The notes beneath the pieces were generated by a model. The model was given only the letters and a program-made list of their open reading frames with translations. It searched no databases and was not told the origin of the DNA. Position numbers and translations under genes: made by a program. Of a stretch of 64,000 nt of DNA, positions 1 to 12,400 are shown in pieces; position 1 is the stretch's first letter; each line of letters opens with the position of its first letter. The stretch is from Patiria miniata (lineage: Eukaryota > Echinodermata > Asteroidea > Valvatida > Asterinidae), in assembly GCF_015706575.1 (NCBI RefSeq), contig NW_024037063.1, forward strand, positions 12,896,927 through 12,960,926. Reading direction: 5' to 3'.

Positions 1-268
1 AACCAATAGCTAGCAAAACAAAATTTAGACTAAAAAAAATGGTAAATTTGGAGCAGTAATTGAAAAATATTTAGGTTTTTCCAACGGTGGTCGGCCGACC
101 AGCGTTGGAAATGTATACAAATATGCCATTTTCTTGAAAATGGCTTCACACCAGGTGCCATAATTTTACAGGATGCTTAAGCATGTCATTTACCAACATC
201 CTAGTAAGGTATTTCGTAACAACTTGGTAGTTTTATTTTTCGATGTTTGTAAATGTTGTATTTTCCCT
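1..268 (-). mobile_element. TTAA-flanked MITE, family K (T2/Kolobok-like), partial
   Basis: Right part of an element whose other end lies outside the window. It ends in TTTTCCCT followed by TTAA (269-272). It shares the core CTGGTCGGCCGACCA-type palindrome and the CAACATTTGCAAACATC terminus with the copies at 5044, 7575, 37353, 37883, 38403, 51801 and 60882. TTAA target and AGGGAA termini resemble Xenopus T2 MITEs of the Kolobok group; the superfamily is inferred. Confidence 0.72.
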
Positions 269-308
269 TTAATAAGAAGGGGCCACGTACTTACTTTTTT
301 TCTCACAG

Positions 309-468
309 CAAGGGGGCGCTGCAGTTATGGTCTGGATCCACGGAGGTGCCCACATGGGTGGAACGGCCACCTCCAACCAATATGATGGAGTGGCATTGGC
401 CGCCTTTGGTGACGTCATTGTTGTCAGCATGAACTATCGAGTCAACGTCTTCGGCTTTCTGTACACAG
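309..468 (+). CDS. Esterase exon a (oxyanion hole)
   Basis: Acceptor CTCACAG at 308, donor GT at 469, starts in phase 0 and ends with one base of a split Gly codon. It encodes [13 protein letters not shown] and later [14 protein letters not shown], the family's oxyanion-hole strand and the next core strand. The third glycine of the GGG oxyanion motif of AChE is Ala here. The exon begins only 36 bp after the TTAA of an upstream MITE copy. Confidence 0.92.
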
Positions 469-3400
469 GTATCTAAAAACGTTTTGTTTCAACGTTGCAA
501 ACACCACTTGCCTTGAATGCACGTTCTCTCATCAAACCAGCATTGTAGATATTGTCGAAATCCAATTATCCAATGATATTAAAAGATACATGCAGGGCCC
601 TATAGGAAACTCCTTCTCTATTACCCTTGGCCAGTTTAAAGCTATAGTCCATCATTTGTAATTAATGCATTTTATTCGTTTGAAGCAACAAATGTGTTCA
701 AAATCTAATGAAGGATACTGAACAACTTACTTGATGAAGTTTCAGCTCAGCTTCAGCTTCATATTCCGAGAAAAACAGGTTTCTAAGATCTCAATTTAAA
801 ATCAAAAGTTGCTAAATCATGTTTTGAATTATTTTGAATTGTAGCTTTACGCGAGGTTGCGCACTGATCCAACGAATTATAGCAACTGCGCGCGCCTGTG
901 TGTCGTTCCAATGCTTGTGCGCGCTGCGCCGAATAACAAAACGAACTTAAATTTTCCTACGGTGCTTCTTAAGAAGCACTGGAAATGCCTTCTTTCGTTG
1001 ATTTCTTCAAAATGAGAGCTTGCCAGAAAGGATCATTTCACAGGGAGTTTAGTCCCCTTACTATCTTTCAACCAGTATGTTTTTCAACAATAATTACGCC
1101 GGTTACTTTTTTGGATAGCTGCAAATGATGGACTTGGGCTTTAAGTTAATTTATTTATTTATTTAAATTCTTTCTGGTAATGAAACTAAGGATTCCTCAA
1201 AGGTGCATATCGCACTTTATAACACCTCATGCTTGGATTCTGTCTCTTGATTGGCCTAAAACGTGTCACATGGTATTCGCTATTTTTACTATAATCACCG
1301 CTCACACTCCAAAATACTAGCCCACGACCGAAAAGTACTATCCCATGGCTACCAAAGTACTATACCCGTAGCAACCGAAGATCATGTGTAAAGTGTGTAA
1401 AGGATAAATGACTTGTTCTTTTTCAAAAGGGATTTCACCATACAAAATCCTATCGCTTTCAGTTTTCATTGCAAGATATGTTTTGATATTTTTTTTAAGG
1501 TTATTCAACTTTAAAAACACAAAGTGTATTTTTTAAAAAATATCTTGTAGTTTTAAACACTCTGTAAATTACACCCTGTTTTTATCTTCTAAATGCTGAT
1601 AAATCAATTACATTGTTTTTGCCATTATGTGAATAGGTGATGAAGGCGCACCAGGTAATGTGGGTCTTCGTGACCACATCCTTGGCCTGAAGTGGATTAA
1701 GAACAACATAGCAGGTTAGTAAAGACAGGTTGGTGACAACTAGGGGTGCAGACCAGTAAATCGGTCCGAAATTGCCTACGCCGGCCAAATCAAGATTTGC
1801 ATGCCCTCAACAAAATCTTCGGTATTTGAGCATGCTGTGGGCCATGAACTTGAGGGTTTGTAAAAAATATGGGTGGAAGCCGTGCACAGGACTGGCAGCT
1901 TGCAGTTCTGTGTAATTTGGATGTAATTTGGACCCTAAAAGCGCACTATTTTGCAATGGAGTGTAGGCATCGTTTTTCAAAATGGCGATGGGCTTCAGGA
2001 CTATTTTCAGGGGTGATCATCTTCAGATGGTAATTTCTCCTAAAAGTCATCCGTTGACCCCCCGAAAATTGAAAAGAAAATGAAAGATGATGAAATAAGC
2101 TTTTAATTTGATGAGTGTCTCGAACACCTTGGAGAGTTGTGAGTATTTTTCCCGAATTTTGGAAGTGGGAGCATTTACCATTGGGGTCTATGGAAGTTTA
2201 TTTACTGGTCTGCTACCCTAGGCTGTGTATGAATGATCGATTGGCAGAAGAACATGGCAGGTTGGTAGAACATACGTTAGTCAGGCAGGTTGGTCGAACA
2301 TAGATTAGTAAAATGTGGAAATTGCATTGTTATTGTACGTTTCCTTTATAAAGAGGGCGTTGATGTCAGAGAGAAATCTGCGTCATTTTGTAGTTTTATG
2401 TAGTTACGTATATTAGGCCAAAAAAAAAAATATTCGGTCTCTGGTCAGACCAAAGTTCCGGAATTGACGCGGCCACGCGGCTTTTTATTTTTTTTATTTT
2501 TTATTTTGCTTTTTTTCTTCAAGCTTGGATTGTACAGACAAGGTGGGGTACTATTTTGCTTTTTTGGTGTCCTCACGTACATTGGTGTCCTCCATAATTT
2601 GCCTTGGTGCTTTCGATCATTTGCCTTGGTGCAATTTCCCATTCCTTGGTGCTCTTTGGTAAAAAAAAAAAGAGGAGGTGCGGAAATAGAGGGCGCTGTT
2701 GGAGCTACCGCGGAACATTTTGGACAAAAAAGAAGATAGACGTGCATGATTAAAATCGTCGCGTGCGCTGACCAGAGACCGACTTATTTTTTTTTTGGCC
2801 TTAAAGGCATGATACCTCATTGGTAGTGCTAACAACACAGTTGCATATGGTGTTCAAACGTTGCGTGTTTCAACATATACATGAAATAGCAAACCTGTGA
2901 ACGTTTCAGCTCAATCCGTCATCCGAGTCACGAGAAAATAGCGAGAAACCGTTCAGTTTTTAACAGTGATTTTGTGCACGTTGATATGGTGCTTATTTTG
3001 GTTGTTAACAATCGAAATAAACAGCGGCAGTTTCGGAAATCTTTAGAAATGAAGAGGACAGAATTTCAGACGGAAATATTACACATGAAGATTGGTAGTA
3101 CTGGTATCATCTTCATAGCTAATTAGCTTTCAAATAAAAACTTACCAATGATATAAAAGATATATTAAAGTAAGGCCAAAAAAAAAAAATAAGTCGGTCT
3201 CTGTTCAGCGCGCACGTCGAATTTTATCATGCGCGTCGATCTTTTTTTTCTTCCAAAATGTTCTGCGGTAGCTCCAACAGCGCCCTCTATTTCCGCACCT
3301 CCTCAATTTTTTTTACCAAAGAGCACCAAGGAATGGGAAATTGCACCAAGGCAAATGATCAAAAGCACCAAGGCAAATTATGAAGGACACCAATGTACAT

Positions 3401-6400
3401 GAGAACACCAAAAAAGCAAAACAGTACCCCACCTTGTCTGTACAATCCAAGCTTGAAGAAAAAAAAAAAAGCAAAAAAAAAAAAAAAAAAGCGCGTGGCC
3501 GCGTCAATTCCGGAACTTTGGTCTGACCAGAGACCGAATATTTTTTTTTTTGGGCCTAACACAGGCAATTATTTCTGCCATTACCAAAAAACATTACTTT
3601 TGAGAACTGTTTTCCCCCGACATGCTCACAGAAAGCACTGAGCAAACAGTGCTTTAATACACGGAGTCTGGACGAGCAAAAAAAAAAATCTCCTTATTAA
3701 CTTCATCCCCAACGCAAAAGTTTCATCTTCACGTTGGTTGCGAGGTGCTCGCTGCATGCTGCATTAGATTCGGGTCGACTCCGGCAAGCTCGGTGATCAC
3801 GTCGAGTTTGGGGCACTAGTGAGCAGGGGGTCGTTGGTTCGATTCCCGCTGGGGTGAGCCTTTTGATTTTTCCCCACAGGTTCTCGGAAAGCACTGACAT
3901 GACTGAGCATGCAGTGCTTGACAGACTACGTCGGGAAAGGGCAAAAATCTTTCCTAATGGAGCTGTTTTCATCAAGTCCCGTCCAGCCCACTGGTGACAT
4001 TGTCTAAAAGTTGTCACTGCGAGCAGCAAACAAATCTGACTTCATGAAATGGCCTCCCCTTTGGTCTCTAGTACTAGGCACAAAAGGGGACTTCGTCGTT
4101 TGATTATGTCACATTTATTTGCTGTCCACAGCGACGACTTGTAGACAAATGGCACAAGCGGGTTAGACGGGACTTGATTTAAAAACATAGTTCTCAAAAG
4201 TAACCTTTCATGGCAGAAATAATTGCCTGTTGTATAGTAATCTACATTAACCCTTACTCTCTGAGGGTAGTTTACTGCATGTCAGTTGGTTATGCCAATG
4301 CCCTCCAGCTGCAGTTTATTGGCAGATAGTTTGTCTTAACAGTGAAGGCTCCAATTGGCAGGAGTTGGAGGCCCTGGAGGGTGCCTGATACTGACCAGCT
4401 GGGGGCACTCACTTTGTTATCAGAGGACTCTCATTGTTCTCTGTGGCATGTATTGGAGTGCCTGTCCAGTTACCCTTGAAATGACATGGCAGATATTGGA
4501 GGGCCATGCAAAAAACATAGGAGATTTTCTTGAGGCACATATTGGCATGCGTTGGAGGGTCTAGTAGGGTAAGGGTTAAACTACAAAATGACGAAGATCT
4601 CTCTCAGCAATCAACATCCTCCTTAAGCAGTGTTTTGTGACTCTGCAACAAATCTGCCGTTGATCAACAAGCCTGGTGTGTCTTCTTTGTCTAATATACG
4701 ACACTCTCTTAAAGTTGCTCGTTTCAGAGAATCTACTTTTAGATTATTAGATATCAGCATATTTTGGTTTCAGTTGGACAGCTCATTGGTTTATTTCACT
4801 GGCAAATGTTCTTGGTTCAACAGCTTTTGGCGGGGACAGTGAACGGATCACGATCTTTGGCGAGAGTGCGGGATCAGCCAGCGTCAGTTTTCTCTTACTG
4901 TCCAAGGAGGCTGAGGGGTTGTTCAGCAATGCTATAATGGAGGTGAGGACTGTAACTGCTAACACCCAAGACGTCACCCACCCCACCGATCAACAGATCG
5001 TGACAGTCCCGCGACAACATTATTACGTTTTAGCACTTTTTAAAGGGAATATACATCATTTGCTTTTGCTGTAATTTCCAGAAATGGATGGAATTGGGGG
5101 GTTGGAAATATATAGCAAATATAGTTACACTGACTTTTTTGAGGTTTTGGGTTCGAAAATGCTATAAAAACCAAGAAAAACAATCATTTTCCTGTAGTCT
5201 GGTTCCCTGACTCCATAAAAGAAGAAACAGAGCAGTTTACATACATTGGGGAATTGTAAGGTCAGGGAACCAGTCTAGCTGGCTTGTACCCGTTCATAGG
5301 TGTGTAATCGATTGCAAACAAGTGCGATGGTCAATTGGGGCCAGTATTTGAAAAAAAAAGCCAGGTTTTTCCAACGCTGACCAGCCTTGGAAATTGATAC
5401 AAAAATACCACTTTTCTTGAAAATGACAGTATACCAGGCGCCACGATTTTACTGGATGCTTTACACTGTCATTCACTAACAGTCCAGCAAGGTATTTCAA
5501 AATGATTTGGTAGTTTTATTTTTTGATGTTTGCAAATGTTGTATTTTCCCTTTAAGAGAACGTTTTGGTACCAAACACTGACTAGTCTAGCCACGGACTC
5601 TTTAGTCTGTCTTTACCCTTTAGAAATGTGAAGGATACATTGGTCACATTTTGGATTATTATTTTGCCATCAGTTTGCATTTTTTTTGCTATAAATTAAA
5701 ATGCCGCTTTTCCTTCGCAAGCTCCGCCCAGTCAGGGGAAAAAAAAAAAAAATTCTTAAAATATAATGCCGCACACGTTGTAGCTCCTCTACTGTGTTTC
5801 CTAGACTTCAAGTGAGCTCAAGTCCTTGGATTGGATTGGGCGTTGCCCGTGGTCTATACCCAGTCCCGCACGCACAACCTCTTGTGCCTTTATCCGTCTA
5901 GAGCACCTAGTGCCAATCCAAGAACTTGAGAACTTTGAAATTACCCCCGTTTTTCATTTATTAAAGAGGTTGTGGAATGCTCGAAGACATTTCCGTCATT
6001 TTTTGGGTATATGTAGCCTAAGGTGTGATGAAATAAAAACGACTATTGTTTCTGTCATGAAATGAGTACAAAAGTTACTTTTGAGAGCTATTTTTCAGGT
6101 CCTGTTTCGACCAGAACGTGCAATTTGTGTAAAAGTCGTCGTTGCGGGCAGCAAACAAAACACAGTAAATCGTGACGTAATAAACGGGACTCGTTTATGC
6201 TACTCTGCATCGGGAGTCCTGTTTATTACGTCACGATTTACTGTGTTTTGTTTGTTGCCCACAACGACGACTTTTACACAAATTGCACGTTTGGGTTGAA
6301 ACAGGCATGACAGGACCTGAAAAACAGCTCTCAAAAGTACCTTTTGTACTCATTTTATGACAGAAACAATAGTCGTTTTTATTTCATCCCACCTTAGGCT

Positions 6401-9400
6401 ACATATACCCGAAAAATTACGGAAATGTCTTCGAGCATTCCACAACCTCTTAAATGGTCGTGTGCACTCGGAGCGCTAGTGTATTTTGCCGGGGGAGACA
6501 AGCTACAAACGCGCTGTCGCATACCAGCTAGTATAAGTAGTAATCTGAATATTCATACAGTAGAACTTTGGCCAATGATATTGCCCTTCAGTAATCTCGA
6601 CCAATCACATTGCTCCTTCCGATATTGGAAGAAGTAGGCAAAGGCTGTGCAGAGTGTCATTGCAGAATGCTCATTTTGGATTGGAACTAGGACTCGGATA
6701 TGGACGTCAGAGGGCGGTATATTAATGCGTGTTATTATAGGTGTAGCACGGAAGTCGAACCGGAATTACATCCACGGACAACGACCGATCCAAGGACTTG
6801 ATCACAAGTCTAGGTGTGCCTATAAGTAAAGCTTTCTCATCAAAGCTTTCTCATCGCCTTGGATCTGGAGGCCAACTTGGTGCTCATTGGATACGGATAT
6901 GGGTGTGGGTTGTCGACGATTTCTCCCAATGGTTGTGCTTATGCCAATAGGCCTAATTCATGCAAGCATCATATCTTTGTCATGGTCCTACTGACGACGT
7001 GATGACAAGGACAAAGACGACCAACATGTTGACGGCGAAGGGTGTTTAACTGGTTTTCAGCATTGCTTACCAAACAATGTTCATGGACACCATTCTGTTT
7101 ATCGTAGGCTCTACAAAGATCTCAAAAATCTCGTCCCGCTTGGGAGTGAAAACGCCTTAACAACCTTAATTTTTTTCTTATGCAGAGTGGCACCGTCTTC
7201 GCTCCGTGGCCGTTCACTGAAGACAAGGACCGGCTCCGTCGGTATTCCTTTGATATCGGGGAGAAAGTCGGCTGCACTGCAGAGGAGAGCGCCGCTCTGT
7301 TAGACTGCCTGCGGACCAAGGACTCCTTGGCTGTTTTCAACGCCGCGGTATGTCAGATAATCATCGTCCGTCTCTTATACCATTTTACACCAGGCTGTTC
7401 ACTCTTTGCAGTGGCGTATCCAGGAGGGTGGGGGGGGGGGGGGGGCAGGGGTGGATCCAGGATTATTTGCAGGGGGGGGGGTTGGAATTTTCTTTTCGTA
7501 CAATGCATGATGCAGGGTGTATTCGGGCTGGGTGTCTCATTCTGCCCCTTTTTGTGCATGACAATGTGCCTTAAAGGGAAAATACAACATTTGCAAACAT
7601 CAAAAAATAAAACTACCAAATCATTTTGAAATACCTTGCTGGACTGTTAGTGAATGACAGTCTAAAGCATCCTGTAAAATCATGGCACCTTTGTATACTG
7701 TCATTTTCAAGAAAAGTGGTATTTTTGTATCAATTTCCAACGCTGGTCGGCCGACCAGCTTTGGAAAACACTGGCTTTTTTTCAAATACTGGCCCCAATT
7801 GACCACCGCACTTGTTTGCAATCGATTACACACCTATGAACTGGTACAAGCCAGCTAGACTGGTTCCCTGACCTTACAATTCCTCAATTTATGTAAACTG
7901 CTCTGTATCTTCTTATATGGAGTCAGGGAACCAGACTACAGGAAAATAATTGTTTTTTCTTGGTTTTTATAGCATTTTCGAACCCAAAACCTCAAAAAGT
8001 CAGTGTAACTATATTTGCTATATATTTCCAACCCCCAATTCCATCCATTTCTGAAAATTACAGCAAAAGCAAATGATGTATATTCCCTTTAAAGGGCTTA
8101 ATTGTAGACAGATATACCCGGTCGTTTTCTGGCATCTTGTTCACCCTCCTCAGGCATATGGTAATGAATACACCCTGGTTCATCACGTTAAAATCAAACT
8201 CATTTTAGCATAGCATAAATTCTATCTTGAATTATTTCCTATTTTTTTTTTTTTGCATTCAAGACATCAATCAGCAGCAACACGCCCCATGTGGTTGTGG
8301 ACGGGACCTTCCTGGATGACACACCGGCCAACCTGTACGCCAAGGGGGAGTACATCCACGCCAAGCTTCTCATGGGGTCAACCAGGGACGAAGGCACAGT
8401 GTTTACCTTTATCAATCCATTATTCCAACCGTACATGATCAACAGTACATCAGATGAAATTCCCATCCTGCCGAGGGATATTGTCGTCCAAGCAATCTCT
8501 GAAGAGGTAGTCAATTTATTCGGTAAGACATTTACGTCACGTTAGCAAAGTTATTGAATGGACTCTGTTGAGACTCTTGGTGGCAGCAAACGCACCATTG
8601 ATTTTATGGATGACCTTTTCATGTCATTTACTTCGCGTGGGAAGCCGAACACGAGGCGGTGGAAACTTGTGAGTAAGGGGGAAGGGTGGGGGGGGGGGGG
8701 GGGGGGGGGACTAGTGGCATGAAGCAACTCATGCACTGTTGCAATTTGAGAACGGGACCCAAGCTTGGCTGCCAGGAATATGAGCAGTTTCATCCAATGC
8801 TGTGGTCCAATTGTGGAGCGCTGTGGTCCAATGGTTACGGTGTTCGGCTCACTTGCCAAGGTACGTGGGTTCGAACCTGGACGGGGAATATAGTGCTTGT
8901 GTTCTTGGGCAAGACACTTTACTACAATTGCCTCTCTCTACCCAGGAGTATAAATGGGTACCTGTGAAGGTAGAGACCAGATTGCGCTGATCTTGAGCTG
9001 CTGCAGAAACTGGTCTCATGGCCTGATGAACAGGGGTAATAATTCTAAAGCGCTTTGAGACCTTTGGTATAAAGCGCTATATAAGCACTATATTATTATT
9101 ATTATTACCGTAATTGCCGTGTTCAGGCGAGGGGTCATTATGCATTAAGGTCTTAATTTGGCCGTTGGGGGGGGGGGGGGGGGCAGTCCGTAAGCTCCCA
9201 AGCTTCCGAGGCATGTGACGTCTGGTGGCCTACCGTTTAGAAATGTAGCCCTCGTAGTGCAGTCCACATGAGGGTGGAGCCGGCCTTTGACCGCCCATTG
9301 AGGTGGAAACCCTGAAATTATTAGGGGTTCATATTCAGCATAATCTTTGTACACTATGTCACTGCTAAGGCCAACAAGACCCTTGGCTTCACGCGTCATG

Positions 9401-12400
9401 TTATGGGTGATTGTATGGGCAATTATTTTGCCTATTCTCGATTACTGCCCCCTGTCAAGCTTGGGCCAATTTCATAGAGCTGCTTAAGCACAAAATTTGC
9501 TTTAGCACAAAAACGTCTTGCTTAATAAAATCAGGTTACCAGCCAAAACTCCATGCGATTGTTATGCTAAGTAAACAACAGCTAAATACCAGTCACAAGC
9601 AATGTACATCACATGGAGTTTCGGCTGGTAACCTAATTTTACTAAGCAATGTTTTTTAGTGCTTAAGCAAATTTTCTGCTTAAGCAGCTCTATGAAATTG
9701 GGCCCTGGTCTCCGTACAGAGTTAAGCACATTGATCAACTTGAAAAGGTTCAAAAGGATGCCACTCGTCTCATTTTGCATCAACGTAGATAGGAGCAACC
9801 TTACCCTGAGTGGCTTAGTGTGCTTCATCTAGGCACACTTAGGGCCAGGCGAGAGTTTTCATTTATGAAATTTGTCTGTATAAGCAATAGATATTCGGTA
9901 TATAATTCTGGTAATTTTTTCACCGTCCTTTTTAAGTGATGTCAGTGTGAATAGTAGACATGCGAATTCCTGGTAAACCTTTCACCGCCTGTATGCTCGT
10001 ACTGACATATTTTAAAAATTCTCTTCCCTGTCAGTTTGTTAGAAAATGGAGAACTTATCCCGATAATTCAGTTGATATGTTAACCTGCGCCCCCCTGTGT
10101 GTTTTTTTGCAGGAACTAAACTGTTATCTTAATCTGTTATCTCACCTCTGGATTAATTGGGCCATATCTTGTGATTTACCTTTTATACTCTGGTGTTTGA
10201 AACATTTTTAAATTGGTTTTTATGTTGGGCACATTTCGTTTTTTCCATTTCTGTTTCTGGAACTTCAATGCTTATGTTTAGTTGTTTTTTTAATCATGCA
10301 GGATATTAATGCTTTGCTAGATTAATTCCTCCCCCATATCTTTTTCCCCTTTTCTCCTCAGCCGTTTTTATTGCCTCCCTTTTCCTGCCCTACCCATTGG
10401 CCCTGTCTAACCCTCCCCTTTCAGGTTTTCATTTCTGTCCCAGTTTTCACTTAACCCCTGTCTCCCTCCCTTTGTCGTACTGCCCGGTTCTCCTAACCCC
10501 TCCCATCTCCAAGCCCCCTTTCACCCCGCCCTACCGTATCTGAGTCCCATTATACATAGTACTTCCTTGGACCTTCCCCCCCCCCCCCTTGTGCAATTTT
10601 GGTGTTTTTAATTGATTTATGGTCTGCGTTATAATGTTTGTCATTGTGCAGGGTTGGAGAGACACGCCCTTTTGGCGAAAGTGTTTTGTTTCACTTTTGC
10701 TTTTCTCCTTGGCAGCCTTGCAGTGTCCACGTTCTGTCTTCTGTGCGCTGTGTTTTTCTATGGTTTACTTCTGTTTATTTTTTTAATATTCCAATTTTCT
10801 ATACTTATTTGTAATTGTCAACAATGCCGAATAAAGTATTGTTATTATTATTATTATTATTTTGCATTAATAAGTACCTTGGAGAGTTGATGGTTTCTGA
10901 TTGGTCGAGACTCGATCACGTGGCCGGGCATTAACGGTGATAATGGACCGGCTTCAAAGATCAAGCGAATAAATGGCCCCTGAACCAGCATTGATCCAAC
11001 CCCGTTCAGCCCCATGCAAGCCACTGATTGGTCAAAATATAGTAACAGTCCTTCGTCTTGGTCCATTAACAGCGGTCACCCCCACACCCGGTCATTATCA
11101 CGCAGTGAAGACCGGCTCCTCACACTGTTATTCCCTTACTAACGGCCAGGGTGGGGAGCTATTGTGTCAAGGTCTCAATTGTAGCATAGAGTAAGCTCTA
11201 TGGTTAATTAGAGGGCGTCTCAGCCTGTAAAGCTCTCACGTTTCTGCCGCCTATGTCGCCAAAAGTTTCACATTATTGCCTTTTCATGATTAGGGATTAT
11301 TTTTTTCTGGATTCAGGCGGTGCAAACGACCAGTTGGTAGCCGCTATCGAACAGCACTACGTTGACTGGTCCCAGGCTGACAAAGAAGACGCCAATTACT
11401 TCTGGACCTTCGTGGGCTACAGCACCGATGGCCAATTCGCCTGTGGAACCGATCGGGTGGCACGTTACCACGCCCAAGGTGACGATGACGTCTTCATGTA
11501 TCAGATGAGACGCCGCGACGTCTTGTACAGTACGCTGGGAGACCTCTTCCCCTCGTGGTTAGGGGCCACCCACGGAGCAGATATCTGGTTTGTTTTCGGC
11601 CATCCATTCCTTCCGGAGAACCGGCCGTTCTACGGGAGCATGTTCGACGACGACAAGGCGCTGTCCGTCAAGTTTATGGAGTTCTGGACCAGCTTTGCCA
11701 AGACCGGGTGAGTATAAAGAGTAATTCATAAATACCTACGACAGTTTACGCATTCCTATTGGTCGAGAGCCCGTCACGTGGCCGGTCTTAAACGGATGAT
11801 AAAGACATGGCTAGCTGGTCTTAAACACTTTTCCAGTGTCACAATAAAATGTGGACTCCTAAAAATCCAGTGCCTCTTATCGTTTCATTGGTTGAACGTT
11901 CACAATCCTCACGTAGGCATGCGCAACACTACCAGGGAGTCAGAATTTTATAGTTCTAAATTCAAAACGCAACGCGCCAGGTGCGTTCTGCGCGACATCG
12001 TGCAGAACATGATATGTGCGCGTCAATCTCCATAAAAGGGTTGTTTACATCTTACTCGCCAGCTGAACACTCCATTATTTTGCAAGAGGGATGTTTCAAA
12101 AAGCATAAAGTGAATTTGTTGAACAAAATCGGGATGTTTTGAACGAATTATGTTTTTTTTTTTTACCGCCTCCGGCTCGGATAATTATCAGCACCCAGAC
12201 TCTAACTGGTCTTAAACAGAGTGATAAAAACCTCCGGAGCACACATTTATTCCCTTATTTGATCACAGGCTTCGCATGGTTTGGGGATACAGCATGTGAA
12301 GGAAACTCACAAGTGTGGTGCTATGACAGTCATTCATTTGGGGCATGCAGTGATACTATCGGGTCAACAAATTGTACAGTTGGTGGGAAAGAGGGACTTG

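Noticed and set aside
6081..6299. Small protein across 6081-6299
   Set aside because: It spans the turn of a near-perfect palindrome, so both halves are complements of one repeat.
8817..8890. Stand-alone tRNA gene
   Set aside because: The tRNA-like head is continuous with a SINE body and LINE-type tail, so it is a retroposon.
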